Positions 1 to 10,593 of a DNA stretch of 34,600 nucleotides are shown in pieces (position 1 is the first letter of the stretch; each line of letters opens with the position of its first letter). Source of the stretch: an uncultured Treponema sp. Lineage in GTDB: Bacteria; Spirochaetota; Spirochaetia; Treponematales; Treponemataceae. The stretch spans positions 1 through 34,600 of the forward strand of contig ONHK01000020.1 of assembly GCA_900317625.1 (NCBI GenBank), written 5' to 3'. A program made the position numbers and the translations under genes. The notes below the pieces were generated by a model. That model was not told where the DNA came from. It saw only the letters and a list, made by a program, of their open reading frames with translations, and made no database searches.

Positions 1-944
1 TCTTCCACCTTCTCATAAGGTCTGTTATCACTTGTCGCAATACGCTTTAAGAGTTCTTCGGCTGGCTCATCATTTGGGTCTTGAGGAACAAGTTTACCGT
101 GGATAGCGAGGTCAAGGATTTTTGATTTTGTTTGTTTTATTATATTTTCAAGGTCAGTCTTATTTTCTTCAAGAGAATTAATTTGTTCAAAATAGTTTTC
201 GATTGATTTTACTATTCTCTCTTGTTCAGAGAGTGGAGGAATAGGAATAAATGACTTTTCCATTTGCTGTAGATAGAAACCCAATTGTGCAGTACCAGTT
301 GCATTATCAAGTATGTAAGCTTGATAATAATCAGAATCAAAATAATATTTTAGCCAATAGTTATATTGATTAGTATGAATTATAGTTACACTTCGTTGAA
401 AACAAAGGTTTAATCCTCCCTTATAAACACAACTTCTTCCTAAAGAGCCAACTGAAGTAAAAAGAATGTCGCCTATTTGTAAATTGGTCCTTTTGTTTTC
501 AATATCAAAAATATCTTTTGTAAGGTAACGTACATTTTCTAAATCTTCAACTTTATTATGATTGATATTTCGTGATGAAATCATTAAGTATTCAGTTTTT
601 TCATTTATACCTTTTGGCGGATTGTGATCTCCATCTACAAGTTTAGAACAAATTTCTCCCAATCTACACCAAGCCCATCCCACAGGCACTTCAAACGGAA
701 TCTCATCTTCAATATCTTTTATAGTGCCATCAGCAAACTGCTCATAATGCCGTTTATCACTTCCTACAAAGATAAAAGAATCTTTCTTGTCAGCTTTTAG
801 TTCGCCTTTTTTGATTTTCTCTGCTTTTTCAGCTCTGATTTTTTCAAGCAATACAGTTGCGCTTTCATCTTTTGGATTCTGAGGAACAAGCTTTCCGTGA
901 ATTGCGAGGTCTAATACTTTTTGTCGTAATGCTTTTGTGTTCAT
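1..944 (-). CDS. hsdS: Type I restriction-modification specificity subunit HsdS (3' end cut by window edge)
   Basis: This subunit of the HsdR2M2S complex recognises the DNA target. The ATG at 944 lies 4 nt after the hsdM stop, so the two are translationally coupled. The start region reads MNTKALRQKVLDLAIHGKLV, the usual N-terminal conserved helix of HsdS. A variable target-recognition domain follows, containing PFEVPVGWAWCRLGEIC and ending near PPLSEQERIV, a typical end-of-TRD sequence. A second copy of the conserved block (KILDLAIHGKLVPQDPNDEP) starts about 270 residues in, so the second TRD lies beyond the left edge. At least 314 residues are visible. The two blocks are about three-quarters identical at DNA level, which can support TRD exchange. 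The assignment follows from family knowledge plus the hsdR-hsdM context. Confidence 0.93.
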   Translation of the reverse strand, partial: MNTKALRQKVLDLAIHGKLVPQNPKDESATVLLEKIRAEKAEKIKKGELKADKKDSFIFVGSDKRHYEQFADGTIKDIEDEIPFEVPVGWAWCRLGEICSKLVDGDHNPPKGINEKTEYLMISSRNINHNKVEDLENVRYLTKDIFDIENKRTNLQIGDILFTSVGSLGRSCVYKGGLNLCFQRSVTIIHTNQYNYWLKYYFDSDYYQAYILDNATGTAQLGFYLQQMEKSFIPIPPLSEQERIVKSIENYFEQINSLEENKTDLENIIKQTKSKILDLAIHGKLVPQDPNDEPAEELLKRIATSDNRPYEKVE

Positions 945-948
945 CTAA

Positions 949-5198
<4,250 letters not shown>

Positions 5199-5199
5199 A

Positions 5200-5245
5200 A
5201 TAATCTTCCCGTCTTCACATAGTTAAATATTATAGGAAGATTATA
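5200..5245 (-). promoter_or_regulatory. hsdR upstream region with 10-bp inverted repeat
   Basis: ATAATCTTCC (5200-5209) and GGAAGATTAT (5235-5244) are exact inverted repeats 25 nt apart. On the minus strand, the hsdR-proximal arm contains the GGAAG Shine-Dalgarno and the distal arm overlaps a TATAAT (complement of 5240-5245). A second TATAAT is at 5229-5234. No good -35 was found. The arrangement fits an operator, or RNA pairing that hides the ribosome-binding site. That reading is inference. Confidence 0.45.
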
Positions 5246-5255
5246 GCACATTTTC

Positions 5256-5731
5256 GTGATTTTGTGGGAATTAATCCAAGCCCAGCTTGGTCGTGCTCCA
5301 ACGGCGAAACGTTGGGCCAAGTCCAGAAGTGAAACGTCTGGTCAATCCAACAGAATGTTGGCAGGGATGCAACGACTGGACGGTGCTCGGAGGTACAGCA
5401 GAGTGAAACGGGCTGTTGAAAATCGTAAAGCGGGGAAAGGGAAACGTTTCGCTTTTAAGATTTTCAGGGATAGGGTGCGGGAAAGGCTGCCTTTCCTGCG
5501 GGGTAATCCAAAAGGGGCCTTTTTGCCCCTGTGGCGAATGGAGGGGTGATGGCTTGCTATCATCCCGTAGTGAGTTACGGTTTGATAGAACCGTACATAT
5601 CGCTTACAGCGACAAACACTGGGGTTTTCTTCAAAAAACGGCTGATTTTCAGAAAGCGAAACCTTTCGCTAACAAAAATACCTGCCGAAGAGACAGCATC
5701 GATTGCAGAATCTCTTCAGCAGGTATGATAC
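5256..5731. other. GC-rich hairpin-dense intergenic region (candidate structured RNA or transfer/replication site)
   Basis: No convincing gene occupies this gap. Short open frames exist on both strands but have no recognisable protein and simply follow the higher GC. At least ten near-perfect stem-loops are packed here. They include CCAACG/CGTTGG (from 5298), CCAGA/TCTGG, CCAACA/TGTTGG, ACAGC/GCTGT, TGAAAATC/GATTTTCA enclosing AAAGCG/CGCTTT, GGAAAGG/CCTTTCC, GGGGC/GCCCC, ACGGTT/AACCGT, TCGCT/AGCGA and AGCGAAA/TTTCGCT. GYGAAAC recurs in three loops. In AT-rich DNA this points to a selected structure. Its position just past the relaxase gene also allows an oriT or single-strand origin. I do not recognise a known RNA family. 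Confidence 0.5.
5673..5726 (-). terminator. Rho-independent terminator of the relaxase operon
   Basis: The 16-nt arms ATACCTGCCGAAGAGA (5678-5693) and TCTCTTCAGCAGGTAT (5711-5726) pair fully in the minus-strand transcript, with one G-U. The stem is followed on that strand by TTTTTG. It starts 5 nt past the relaxase stop codon. Confidence 0.75.
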
Positions 5732-7213
5732 TTAGCGGCTCATATCATAGTCAAGGCTTCGCGGACGAGCCTTTTCCCTCTGGTAGTCCTTCCAGTTATG
5801 AACCCGATACTTCTTGTAGCTGCTTCCAAGAGTTATAAGCTCATCTCCGTCCCTGTTTTCCCATTCGGCTAACTGAGTGCTTTTTTCGATGTAAGCATCA
5901 GTCAGGCCCTTGTTCACTTCAACAGGCTTTCCGCCGATTTTGATTGTGAACTTTCTGAAAAGCATGGTGTACAATTTTTCCTTTTCAGTCCTTTCTTTCT
6001 GGATTTCCTCTTTCAAGGAAGTGATGGTTTCATCTTTTTCAGCCGTCTTTGCAAGAACTGCACTTTCAACTGCGGTTTTTACGGCAGTCTGTTTTTCAGC
6101 TTCAGCATTGTCTTTTACCTTTTCCAAATCAGCCTGATGTTCATCTTTGAGTTTCTGGATTTCTTCCTGATGACTTTTTTTGAGTGATTTTATCTGCTCA
6201 AAAAACTGTTTAGCCTTAGAAACAATTGCATCAAAGACAGGTCTGATTCTCAGATGATAACTCCATACTCCTTCCTTGGATTCTGGAGCAGGAAGCTGTG
6301 GAAAGTCAGCATTCTGAAACTTTTCAGATTTCATATACTCATCGTATTGCTCCACAGCCTTCTGACTTGTACCTTCCTTTTCCTGTTCAAATTCAGCCTT
6401 CTCATTTTGAAAAGCCCTCTTTTTATCAAGAAAATCATCATCCCGCTGATTCTGGGAAACTCTCTGTTCTTCAAGCCGTTCACCTTCTTTCTTTTGATTT
6501 TCCGCAATTCGCTCCAAAGACTTTTCTTTTTTGGAAAGTGCAAGGTCGCGTTTACGAATATCAGAACGGACATTCTTCTTTTTCTTTGTACGGTCCGAAG
6601 TCAAATCGATTTCTCCGCGCTCAAGTCCAAAGTCCTTGAAGATTCCTTCCCACATCGTATCTTGAAGTTTACTCATCAGTGCCGGGCTTCCGGTCCAGTG
6701 GGTTGCATTAAGCTGCGGCTGGGTGATTGTCCTGCAGGTTCCGTTTTTCTTTTCTTCACGAGTTCTGCGAAGAACGCTTGTAGTGTTGAAAATCGGTGTA
6801 ATGAACCAGTGTGTGTGAATCGTGGTCTCATCCTTGTGGGATGTTCCTGCAAGAACATTTTTCTCTCCGAAGGTCCGGCACAACTGTTGATATGTCTTTT
6901 CAAAGAACTCATACTCACGTTCCTCTGGAATTGCCCCAGCTGTAGATGTAACTATGCACTCATAAAGCCCGACAGCATTTTTAGGTGGTTTATATTTTTC
7001 TGTTGTAATGGACTGGACCCGCTCCTTGTAAGCCTTCATAACTTCCTTTGCAGAACTATATTGAAATGAAAGATTTTTCTCCGTAAGTTCAGGATCAAAA
7101 GAATCGTTTTTGAATTCACGAAACGCATGTTTCAATCTTCCCATTGCCTCGCCACCGTCACAAAGCTTTATCTTTTCAATTCTGAAGATGCCATACTTCT
7201 TCTGTTCATCCAT
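5732..7213 (-). CDS. MobV/Pre-type plasmid mobilization relaxase
   Basis: This is a likely DNA relaxase that nicks the transfer origin and pilots the strand during mobilization. The key evidence is the histidine-rich motif HKDETTIHTHWFITP at about residue 126, which matches the HxDExxPHxH metal-binding motif of Mob_Pre proteins. The N-terminal half (1-200) is the relaxase domain. Residues 215-430 are a long, charged coiled coil rich in Glu, Lys and Gln, typical of the C-terminal half of MobV proteins. The length of 493 residues fits the family. The ATG at 7213 follows AGGAGG lying inside the end of the upstream gene, with a 3-nt gap, so the two are coupled. No conjugation machinery is visible, so the element would be mobilized by a helper. 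The oriT is not identified with certainty. Confidence 0.85.
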   Translation of the reverse strand: MDEQKKYGIFRIEKIKLCDGGEAMGRLKHAFREFKNDSFDPELTEKNLSFQYSSAKEVMKAYKERVQSITTEKYKPPKNAVGLYECIVTSTAGAIPEEREYEFFEKTYQQLCRTFGEKNVLAGTSHKDETTIHTHWFITPIFNTTSVLRRTREEKKNGTCRTITQPQLNATHWTGSPALMSKLQDTMWEGIFKDFGLERGEIDLTSDRTKKKKNVRSDIRKRDLALSKKEKSLERIAENQKKEGERLEEQRVSQNQRDDDFLDKKRAFQNEKAEFEQEKEGTSQKAVEQYDEYMKSEKFQNADFPQLPAPESKEGVWSYHLRIRPVFDAIVSKAKQFFEQIKSLKKSHQEEIQKLKDEHQADLEKVKDNAEAEKQTAVKTAVESAVLAKTAEKDETITSLKEEIQKERTEKEKLYTMLFRKFTIKIGGKPVEVNKGLTDAYIEKSTQLAEWENRDGDELITLGSSYKKYRVHNWKDYQREKARPRSLDYDMSR

Positions 7214-7216
7214 AGG

Positions 7217-8053
7217 CTAAACCTCCTCTGGCACAGAAGGAGATTCCGGTTCTGCAAAAAGTCTTTCAAAATCTACGTCCTTCAAACTGGCTGTCATCTT
7301 TGAATAATCAAAGTTATCCGTTGTATGATGATACAAATCTTCTATGCAGATGCCGGAATTGATTTGAGATATTGCATAACGAATTCCATCGATAAAAGCC
7401 TTTTCCTTTGCAGAAAGTTTTGGCTGATTACTGTCCGACTTTTCTGCAGGAGCCTTTCCACGAATCTGATTATAGACCTGATTTACAGAAAGCTCTTCCT
7501 TGCGGATTGCTTCTTTCTGTTCTTCGGTTGCCTCTTTGAGAACAACGCGGGCTTTTTCAACAGTCTTCGAAGATACTCCTAGCTGCTTACCGATGATTTC
7601 ACTGGCTTTTCCTTTTTCATCTCCGGCATTGCCTTTGCCTTTCTCAAAATTGAAGTTAGCAACGGCCTGTAGTAATGCTTCTCCACTTAAATTGCGTCTG
7701 TCGGTCTGCTCACGGATTGCAAATTTCTTTGCTTCTTCAAGCGTATTAAAATGATGGATGATACAAGGAACAGAAGTAAGTCCTGCCTTAATTGCACAAT
7801 GGCGGCGTGTATGTCCGTCAATCAGGATGAACTTTCCATCATGTGCCCAGATGTGCAGTTCGTGTCCTGGCTTAAAGCCCTCGGCTTTCATAGATTCAGT
7901 CATTGCGTTTACGACAGATTCATCCATCGTCAGAAGTTTTTCAAACTCTGGAATCAAGCTGATATCCTTGATTTTAAGAATTTTCTTTTGATCTGCTTTC
8001 TGAATGTTTTCAATCTTATTTTTGATTGAATTAGTAATTGTATTAAAAGTCAT
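7217..8053 (-). CDS. ParB/Srx-like nuclease-domain protein (plasmid partition type)
   Basis: The N-terminal ParB_N-like domain carries FILIDGHTRRHCAIKAGL, matching the GxRRxxA box of ParB, and EQTDRRNLS further on. A helix-turn-helix follows (GKQLGVSSKTVEKARVVL). ParB proteins bind centromere-like sites and use CTP, but no ParA-like ATPase is encoded nearby, so the role could be regulation or element maintenance instead of classical partition. I chose the ATG at 8053 because AGGAG lies 5 nt before it. A longer frame to 8098 would overlap the upstream gene and adds no conserved residues. It sits between the initiator and the relaxase in one operon. Confidence 0.8.
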   Translation of the reverse strand: MTFNTITNSIKNKIENIQKADQKKILKIKDISLIPEFEKLLTMDESVVNAMTESMKAEGFKPGHELHIWAHDGKFILIDGHTRRHCAIKAGLTSVPCIIHHFNTLEEAKKFAIREQTDRRNLSGEALLQAVANFNFEKGKGNAGDEKGKASEIIGKQLGVSSKTVEKARVVLKEATEEQKEAIRKEELSVNQVYNQIRGKAPAEKSDSNQPKLSAKEKAFIDGIRYAISQINSGICIEDLYHHTTDNFDYSKMTASLKDVDFERLFAEPESPSVPEEV

Positions 8054-8070
8054 AAAGTCTCCTATTGGTG

Positions 8071-9117
8071 TTAGTCTAAAAGTCCGTATTCTCTCCAAAA
8101 CTGGACTCTTTCTTCTTCTGTCAGGAATAGTCTTCCTGTTTTCTGTTTAATCTGATTCATCCGTTCTGAGTAGGCACTTTCATATCTTTGCTTTTCAGAT
8201 TCGTTCATCTCATAAACTTTCTTCTTAATGATGAAATTAACCTGAGTCTGGTCCTCGATTTCTTTCGTCGAAACTCCACAAGTCGGACAATTGAAATCAA
8301 ATTCCTTAAAGCGGGTAGAACAGATAGGGCAATCAACATATCTGATTTTTATTTCAGCCTTCTTTGGGTCATCATCTTTTTTAAGGAATGATGAATTCTT
8401 GAAATCCCGAACAATGGAATTGGCAAGGGCAAGTTTCCTGTACAAACCTTCAAAAGATTTCTGAACATTTCCGAGTTTTGTCCGCTCAAAAACATATTTC
8501 AAAAAAGCTTCAAGATTTGTTTCTTCAATGCCAGCATCTGCAAGATGTTTACGAACCGCCTCTTCAAAATTCTTATCGAAGGGATATTCGCCACAAAATA
8601 AACTTTTTATGATATTTACAAAAACTGACTCACTAACTGACTGTTCTGTTTCAGACTTACAGTCTGAGTTAGTTAGTTCAGTTCTTTGTATATTAGTATT
8701 TAGTTTATTAGTAGTTAGTAGTGTCCGATAATCCAGAACTGGATTTTCCATATCTGGATTATCCACATCTGGAAAATCGGAATGTGGACGAACTTCAACA
8801 TCAGATGTAATTGCTTCCGGTGCTTCGAAAACCTGATAAACTGTATTCTCAAAACAACCATCTTTTCTGCGATTTCTGATTTTTTTGATATAGCCGTAGT
8901 GTTCAAGCATTTGAATTGCTGAATATAAAGCAGCCTTACCATCACAGGAATGATTTACAATTTCTGATATATGTATTTTCCAATCGTCTGGTAAACTCAT
9001 TAGATATGTATGAACACCTTTTGCTTTCCATGACAGATTGCTATCGCGAATGCAAGTGTTATCCAGAATTGTGAAGTTTTCTTTTCGATGCTGCTTAACA
9101 AAGTATGTTTCGCTCAC
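8071..9117 (-). CDS. Winged-helix replication initiator-like protein with C-terminal zinc ribbon
   Basis: The first 110 residues (FTILDNTCIRDSNLSWKAKG, then HTYLMSLPDDWKIHISEI) match the winged-helix domain common to phage and plasmid replisome organizers. The middle is low in complexity and includes tandem PDVDN, PDMEN, PVLDY pentapeptides. The C-terminal part has CPICSTRF and CPTCG, a likely zinc ribbon. The GTG at 9117 is preferred because AGGAGG lies 5 nt upstream; the longer frame to 9135 would start inside that leader. Context (ParB, relaxase, integrase) supports a replication role for the element. The DNA encoding the pentapeptides forms iteron-like repeats (see the origin entry). The exact family is not certain and a helicase-loader role is also possible. 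Confidence 0.7.
   Translation of the reverse strand: MSETYFVKQHRKENFTILDNTCIRDSNLSWKAKGVHTYLMSLPDDWKIHISEIVNHSCDGKAALYSAIQMLEHYGYIKKIRNRRKDGCFENTVYQVFEAPEAITSDVEVRPHSDFPDVDNPDMENPVLDYRTLLTTNKLNTNIQRTELTNSDCKSETEQSVSESVFVNIIKSLFCGEYPFDKNFEEAVRKHLADAGIEETNLEAFLKYVFERTKLGNVQKSFEGLYRKLALANSIVRDFKNSSFLKKDDDPKKAEIKIRYVDCPICSTRFKEFDFNCPTCGVSTKEIEDQTQVNFIIKKKVYEMNESEKQRYESAYSERMNQIKQKTGRLFLTEEERVQFWREYGLLD
8640..8787. other. Candidate replication origin inside the initiator gene (iterons plus AT-rich stretch)
   Basis: Four consecutive 15-bp units occupy 8728-8787 on the plus strand: ATAATCCAGAACTGG, ATTTTCCATATCTGG, ATTATCCACATCTGG and the weaker AAAATCGGAATGTGG. The first three are near-palindromic around CCANNNCTGG. 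Directly beside them, 8670-8725 is very AT-rich and contains TTAGT many times. Iterons next to an unwinding-type AT stretch within the initiator gene is the layout of phage lambda ori within gene O. Assignment as an origin is inference. Confidence 0.45.
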
Positions 9118-9225
9118 AAGTCCTCCTGTTATCACAACAAAACTTATGAACTAGCAATAAATCGGTTTTTCTGTTATAAGTAGAGTCATGGTATGTTTTA
9201 GTTCGATTTACAAAACTGCCTGCCC

Positions 9226-9261
9226 ATGCGATTGAGTTGCCGCTCAGTCGCATTTTTATTT
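9226..9261 (+). terminator. Plus-strand terminator upstream of the initiator gene (possible antisense RNA end)
   Basis: ATGCGATTGAG (9226-9236), a 6-nt loop and CTCAGTCGCAT (9243-9253) pair fully on the plus strand with one G-U, followed by TTTTATTT. On the minus strand the same stem has a C-A mismatch and no T-run, so it reads as a plus-strand terminator. No plus-strand gene ends here. A short plus-strand RNA ending here would be antisense to the initiator leader. Confidence 0.5.
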
Positions 9262-9267
9262 CTGAGG

Positions 9268-9669
9268 TCATACTGCAACCCCCTCTTTTTGCCGTGCCTT
9301 TTGTGCAAGACGAATGTACTTTTCAGGTACAACGGTTACTCCGCACTCTTTGGCATAATCGATGTAGTCTGCATCACTGATTTTAAGCCATTTCATAACT
9401 TCATCGCGAGGGAAAGCTAAGCGGCCAGCAATGAAAACTGAATACTTTGGATTTCCACAACCTGGAAGCAAGAAACGGTTGCACTTATAAGTGTTAAGTG
9501 CAGCTCCGCCTTTAAGCCCTGCACAATCTTCAATTGTGTAGAACTCCTTTTCGAATGAAACTTTTTCTGATGGATTTTCAAGCATCTTAGTGATAGCCGA
9601 AAGCTCCCGAAAAAGTTTTTCATTTTGAAGCTGAATCTGTTTCAACTCCAAATCAAAATTGTTTTGCAT
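9268..9669 (-). CDS. Excisionase/MerR-type helix-turn-helix DNA-binding protein
   Basis: This is a 133-residue protein with an N-terminal amphipathic helix (ELKQIQLQNEKLFRELSAI) and a C-terminal helix-turn-helix region. The latter starts FYTIEDCAGLKGGAALNTYK and ends with AGRLAFPRDEVMKWL, a winged-helix end like that of small excisionases and DNA-binding HTH_17 proteins (normally GxxxxF.xxEV.xWL). The ATG at 9669 has AAGGAG 6 nt upstream. It is the first gene of the minus-strand block and is divergent from the XRE repressor, so it is a likely target of that repressor. Its role could be excision, replication control or transcription; the sequence does not decide between them. Confidence 0.6.
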   Translation of the reverse strand: MQNNFDLELKQIQLQNEKLFRELSAITKMLENPSEKVSFEKEFYTIEDCAGLKGGAALNTYKCNRFLLPGCGNPKYSVFIAGRLAFPRDEVMKWLKISDADYIDYAKECGVTVVPEKYIRLAQKARQKEGVAV

Positions 9670-9737
9670 TAGCAACTCCTTCGCTATTTCTTTGACGGGA
9701 TATTCAAAAAAACAGCATTTTGTGATAAAATGTTTTT

Positions 9738-9773
9738 ACAAGCATTACAAATCACTGACCTAACAGGTTTTTG
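9738..9773 (+). repeat. Inverted-orientation partner of the integrase leader sequence (copy B)
   Basis: The segment beginning ACAAGCATTACAAATCACTG and continuing with ACCTAACAGGTTTTTG closely matches the integrase leader at 13398-13436 read on the minus strand. The two copies face each other. Both contain an ACCT-N3/4-AGGT inverted repeat. They may be recombinase arm sites, shared operators or ends of a sub-element. Confidence 0.5.
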
Positions 9774-9812
9774 ATTAGTAATTATTATCGTCATAACAAG
9801 CAGTGTGTTTAT

Positions 9813-9847
9813 CTACTGTTCGTTATAACGAACAGTAGTAATATAAT
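9813..9847 (+). promoter_or_regulatory. 26-bp perfect palindrome (operator) overlapping the repressor promoter
   Basis: Positions 9813-9838 are a perfect palindrome: the half site CTACTGTTCGTTA is followed by its exact complement. A -10 TATAAT lies at 9842-9847, so the palindrome covers the expected -35 region of the downstream XRE gene. It also lies upstream of the divergent HTH gene. It is the natural operator for the repressor encoded next to it. Confidence 0.7.
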
Positions 9848-9875
9848 ATATTCTCTTTTGGTTGTCAATAAAATT

Positions 9876-10535
9876 ATGAGAAATGGTGTTGAATTAGTTG
9901 AAATATTAGATGATTATTTGCGCTCAAAGAAAATAAGTCGACGCCAGTTTTGTTCTCTTGTTGATATTCCAAATTCAACAATTGCAACTTGGAAATCTAA
10001 GAATATTTTACCGAATGTAGAATTGATAGCCAAAATCGCTGCATTTATGAATGTTTCCTTAGATTGGCTTGTTTATGGTGAATTATTCGATAATGCTAAC
10101 GAACAAAATACTTATGAAAATCCTTGTAGCAGAAAAAGTATTTTATATCGAATTGAAATAGTCTTACGCCAAACAACAAATGACTTCGATTATGATTTTC
10201 AAGCGCAACATGAAAAATATTTAAAAGACATTATTGATTATGAAACTCTGATTAACTGGAGCAATTATCAGACTGATATTCCAGAGACAACTTTGCAAAA
10301 TATTGCATCAAAGTTAAAAGTACCTCTTCAATGGCTTCTTACAAAAGACGAATATCATCATGAGGACGATATAAAAACTTATGGCTGGCTATTTGGTCTT
10401 GCAAAACAATATGAAGGTCTTCTAAAAGGTTACGACTGTCTTGAAGAAGAAGATCAGAAGTTCATAGACAACTATATAACTTCAAAACTTGAGCTCCGCC
10501 AGCTAAAACGCGAAAAAGAAATGAAAAATATATAA
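9876..10535 (+). CDS. XRE-family repressor with two tandem HTH-like domains
   Basis: This is probably the master regulator of the element. Residues 5-70 are a clear XRE/Cro-CI helix-turn-helix (KISRRQFCSLVDIPNSTIAT then NVSLDWLVYGE). Residues 88-157 look like a second, diverged copy: INWSNYQTDIPETTLQNIAS and KVPLQWLLTKDE line up with IATWKSKNILPNVELIAKIA and NVSLDWLVYGE. The ATG at 9876 is chosen because the HTH starts directly after it. The open frame runs back to a TTG at 9771, but that extension encodes the palindrome and has no domain. No good ribosome-binding site is seen. Autoregulation through the palindrome is inferred. No LexA-type protease domain is present. Confidence 0.8.
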   Translation: MRNGVELVEILDDYLRSKKISRRQFCSLVDIPNSTIATWKSKNILPNVELIAKIAAFMNVSLDWLVYGELFDNANEQNTYENPCSRKSILYRIEIVLRQTTNDFDYDFQAQHEKYLKDIIDYETLINWSNYQTDIPETTLQNIASKLKVPLQWLLTKDEYHHEDDIKTYGWLFGLAKQYEGLLKGYDCLEEEDQKFIDNYITSKLELRQLKREKEMKNI

Positions 10536-10540
10536 ATGAC

Positions 10541-10570
10541 AACGGCTTGCTGGATTACTAGCAAGCCGTT
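10541..10570. terminator. Bidirectional hairpin between convergent genes
   Basis: AACGGCTTGCT (10541-10551) and AGCAAGCCGTT (10560-10570) form an 11-bp perfect stem with an 8-nt loop. It lies 5 nt after the repressor stop and 23 nt from the end of the opposing gene. The T-run is weak on both sides. Confidence 0.7.
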
Positions 10571-10593
10571 ATTTATAAAACTTTTTTGTAACA

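Noticed and set aside
5305..5330. GGGCCA followed by AGAAGTGAA, faintly like the missing tRNA 3' half
   Set aside because: Only a 6-7 nt match; the T-loop and acceptor parts do not align and the segment belongs to the hairpin array.
5256..5731. Group II intron or integron attC array
   Set aside because: TACGGTTC and CCAACG-type motifs occur, but no domain V hairpin pattern, reverse transcriptase or integron integrase is present.
5256..5838. Open frames on both strands in the hairpin region (for example 5256-5549 and 5416-5838)
   Set aside because: They overlap each other and the relaxase end, show no recognisable domain and consist of hairpin-derived sequence; GC-rich DNA opens frames by chance.
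6254..7069. 271-residue plus-strand frame inside the relaxase gene
   Set aside because: It is the antisense shadow of a clear MobV gene; no domain and no ribosome-binding site.
9771..9875. N-terminal extension of the XRE repressor from a TTG start
   Set aside because: It would translate through the 26-bp palindrome and promoter and adds no conserved residues; the ATG at 9876 starts just before the HTH.
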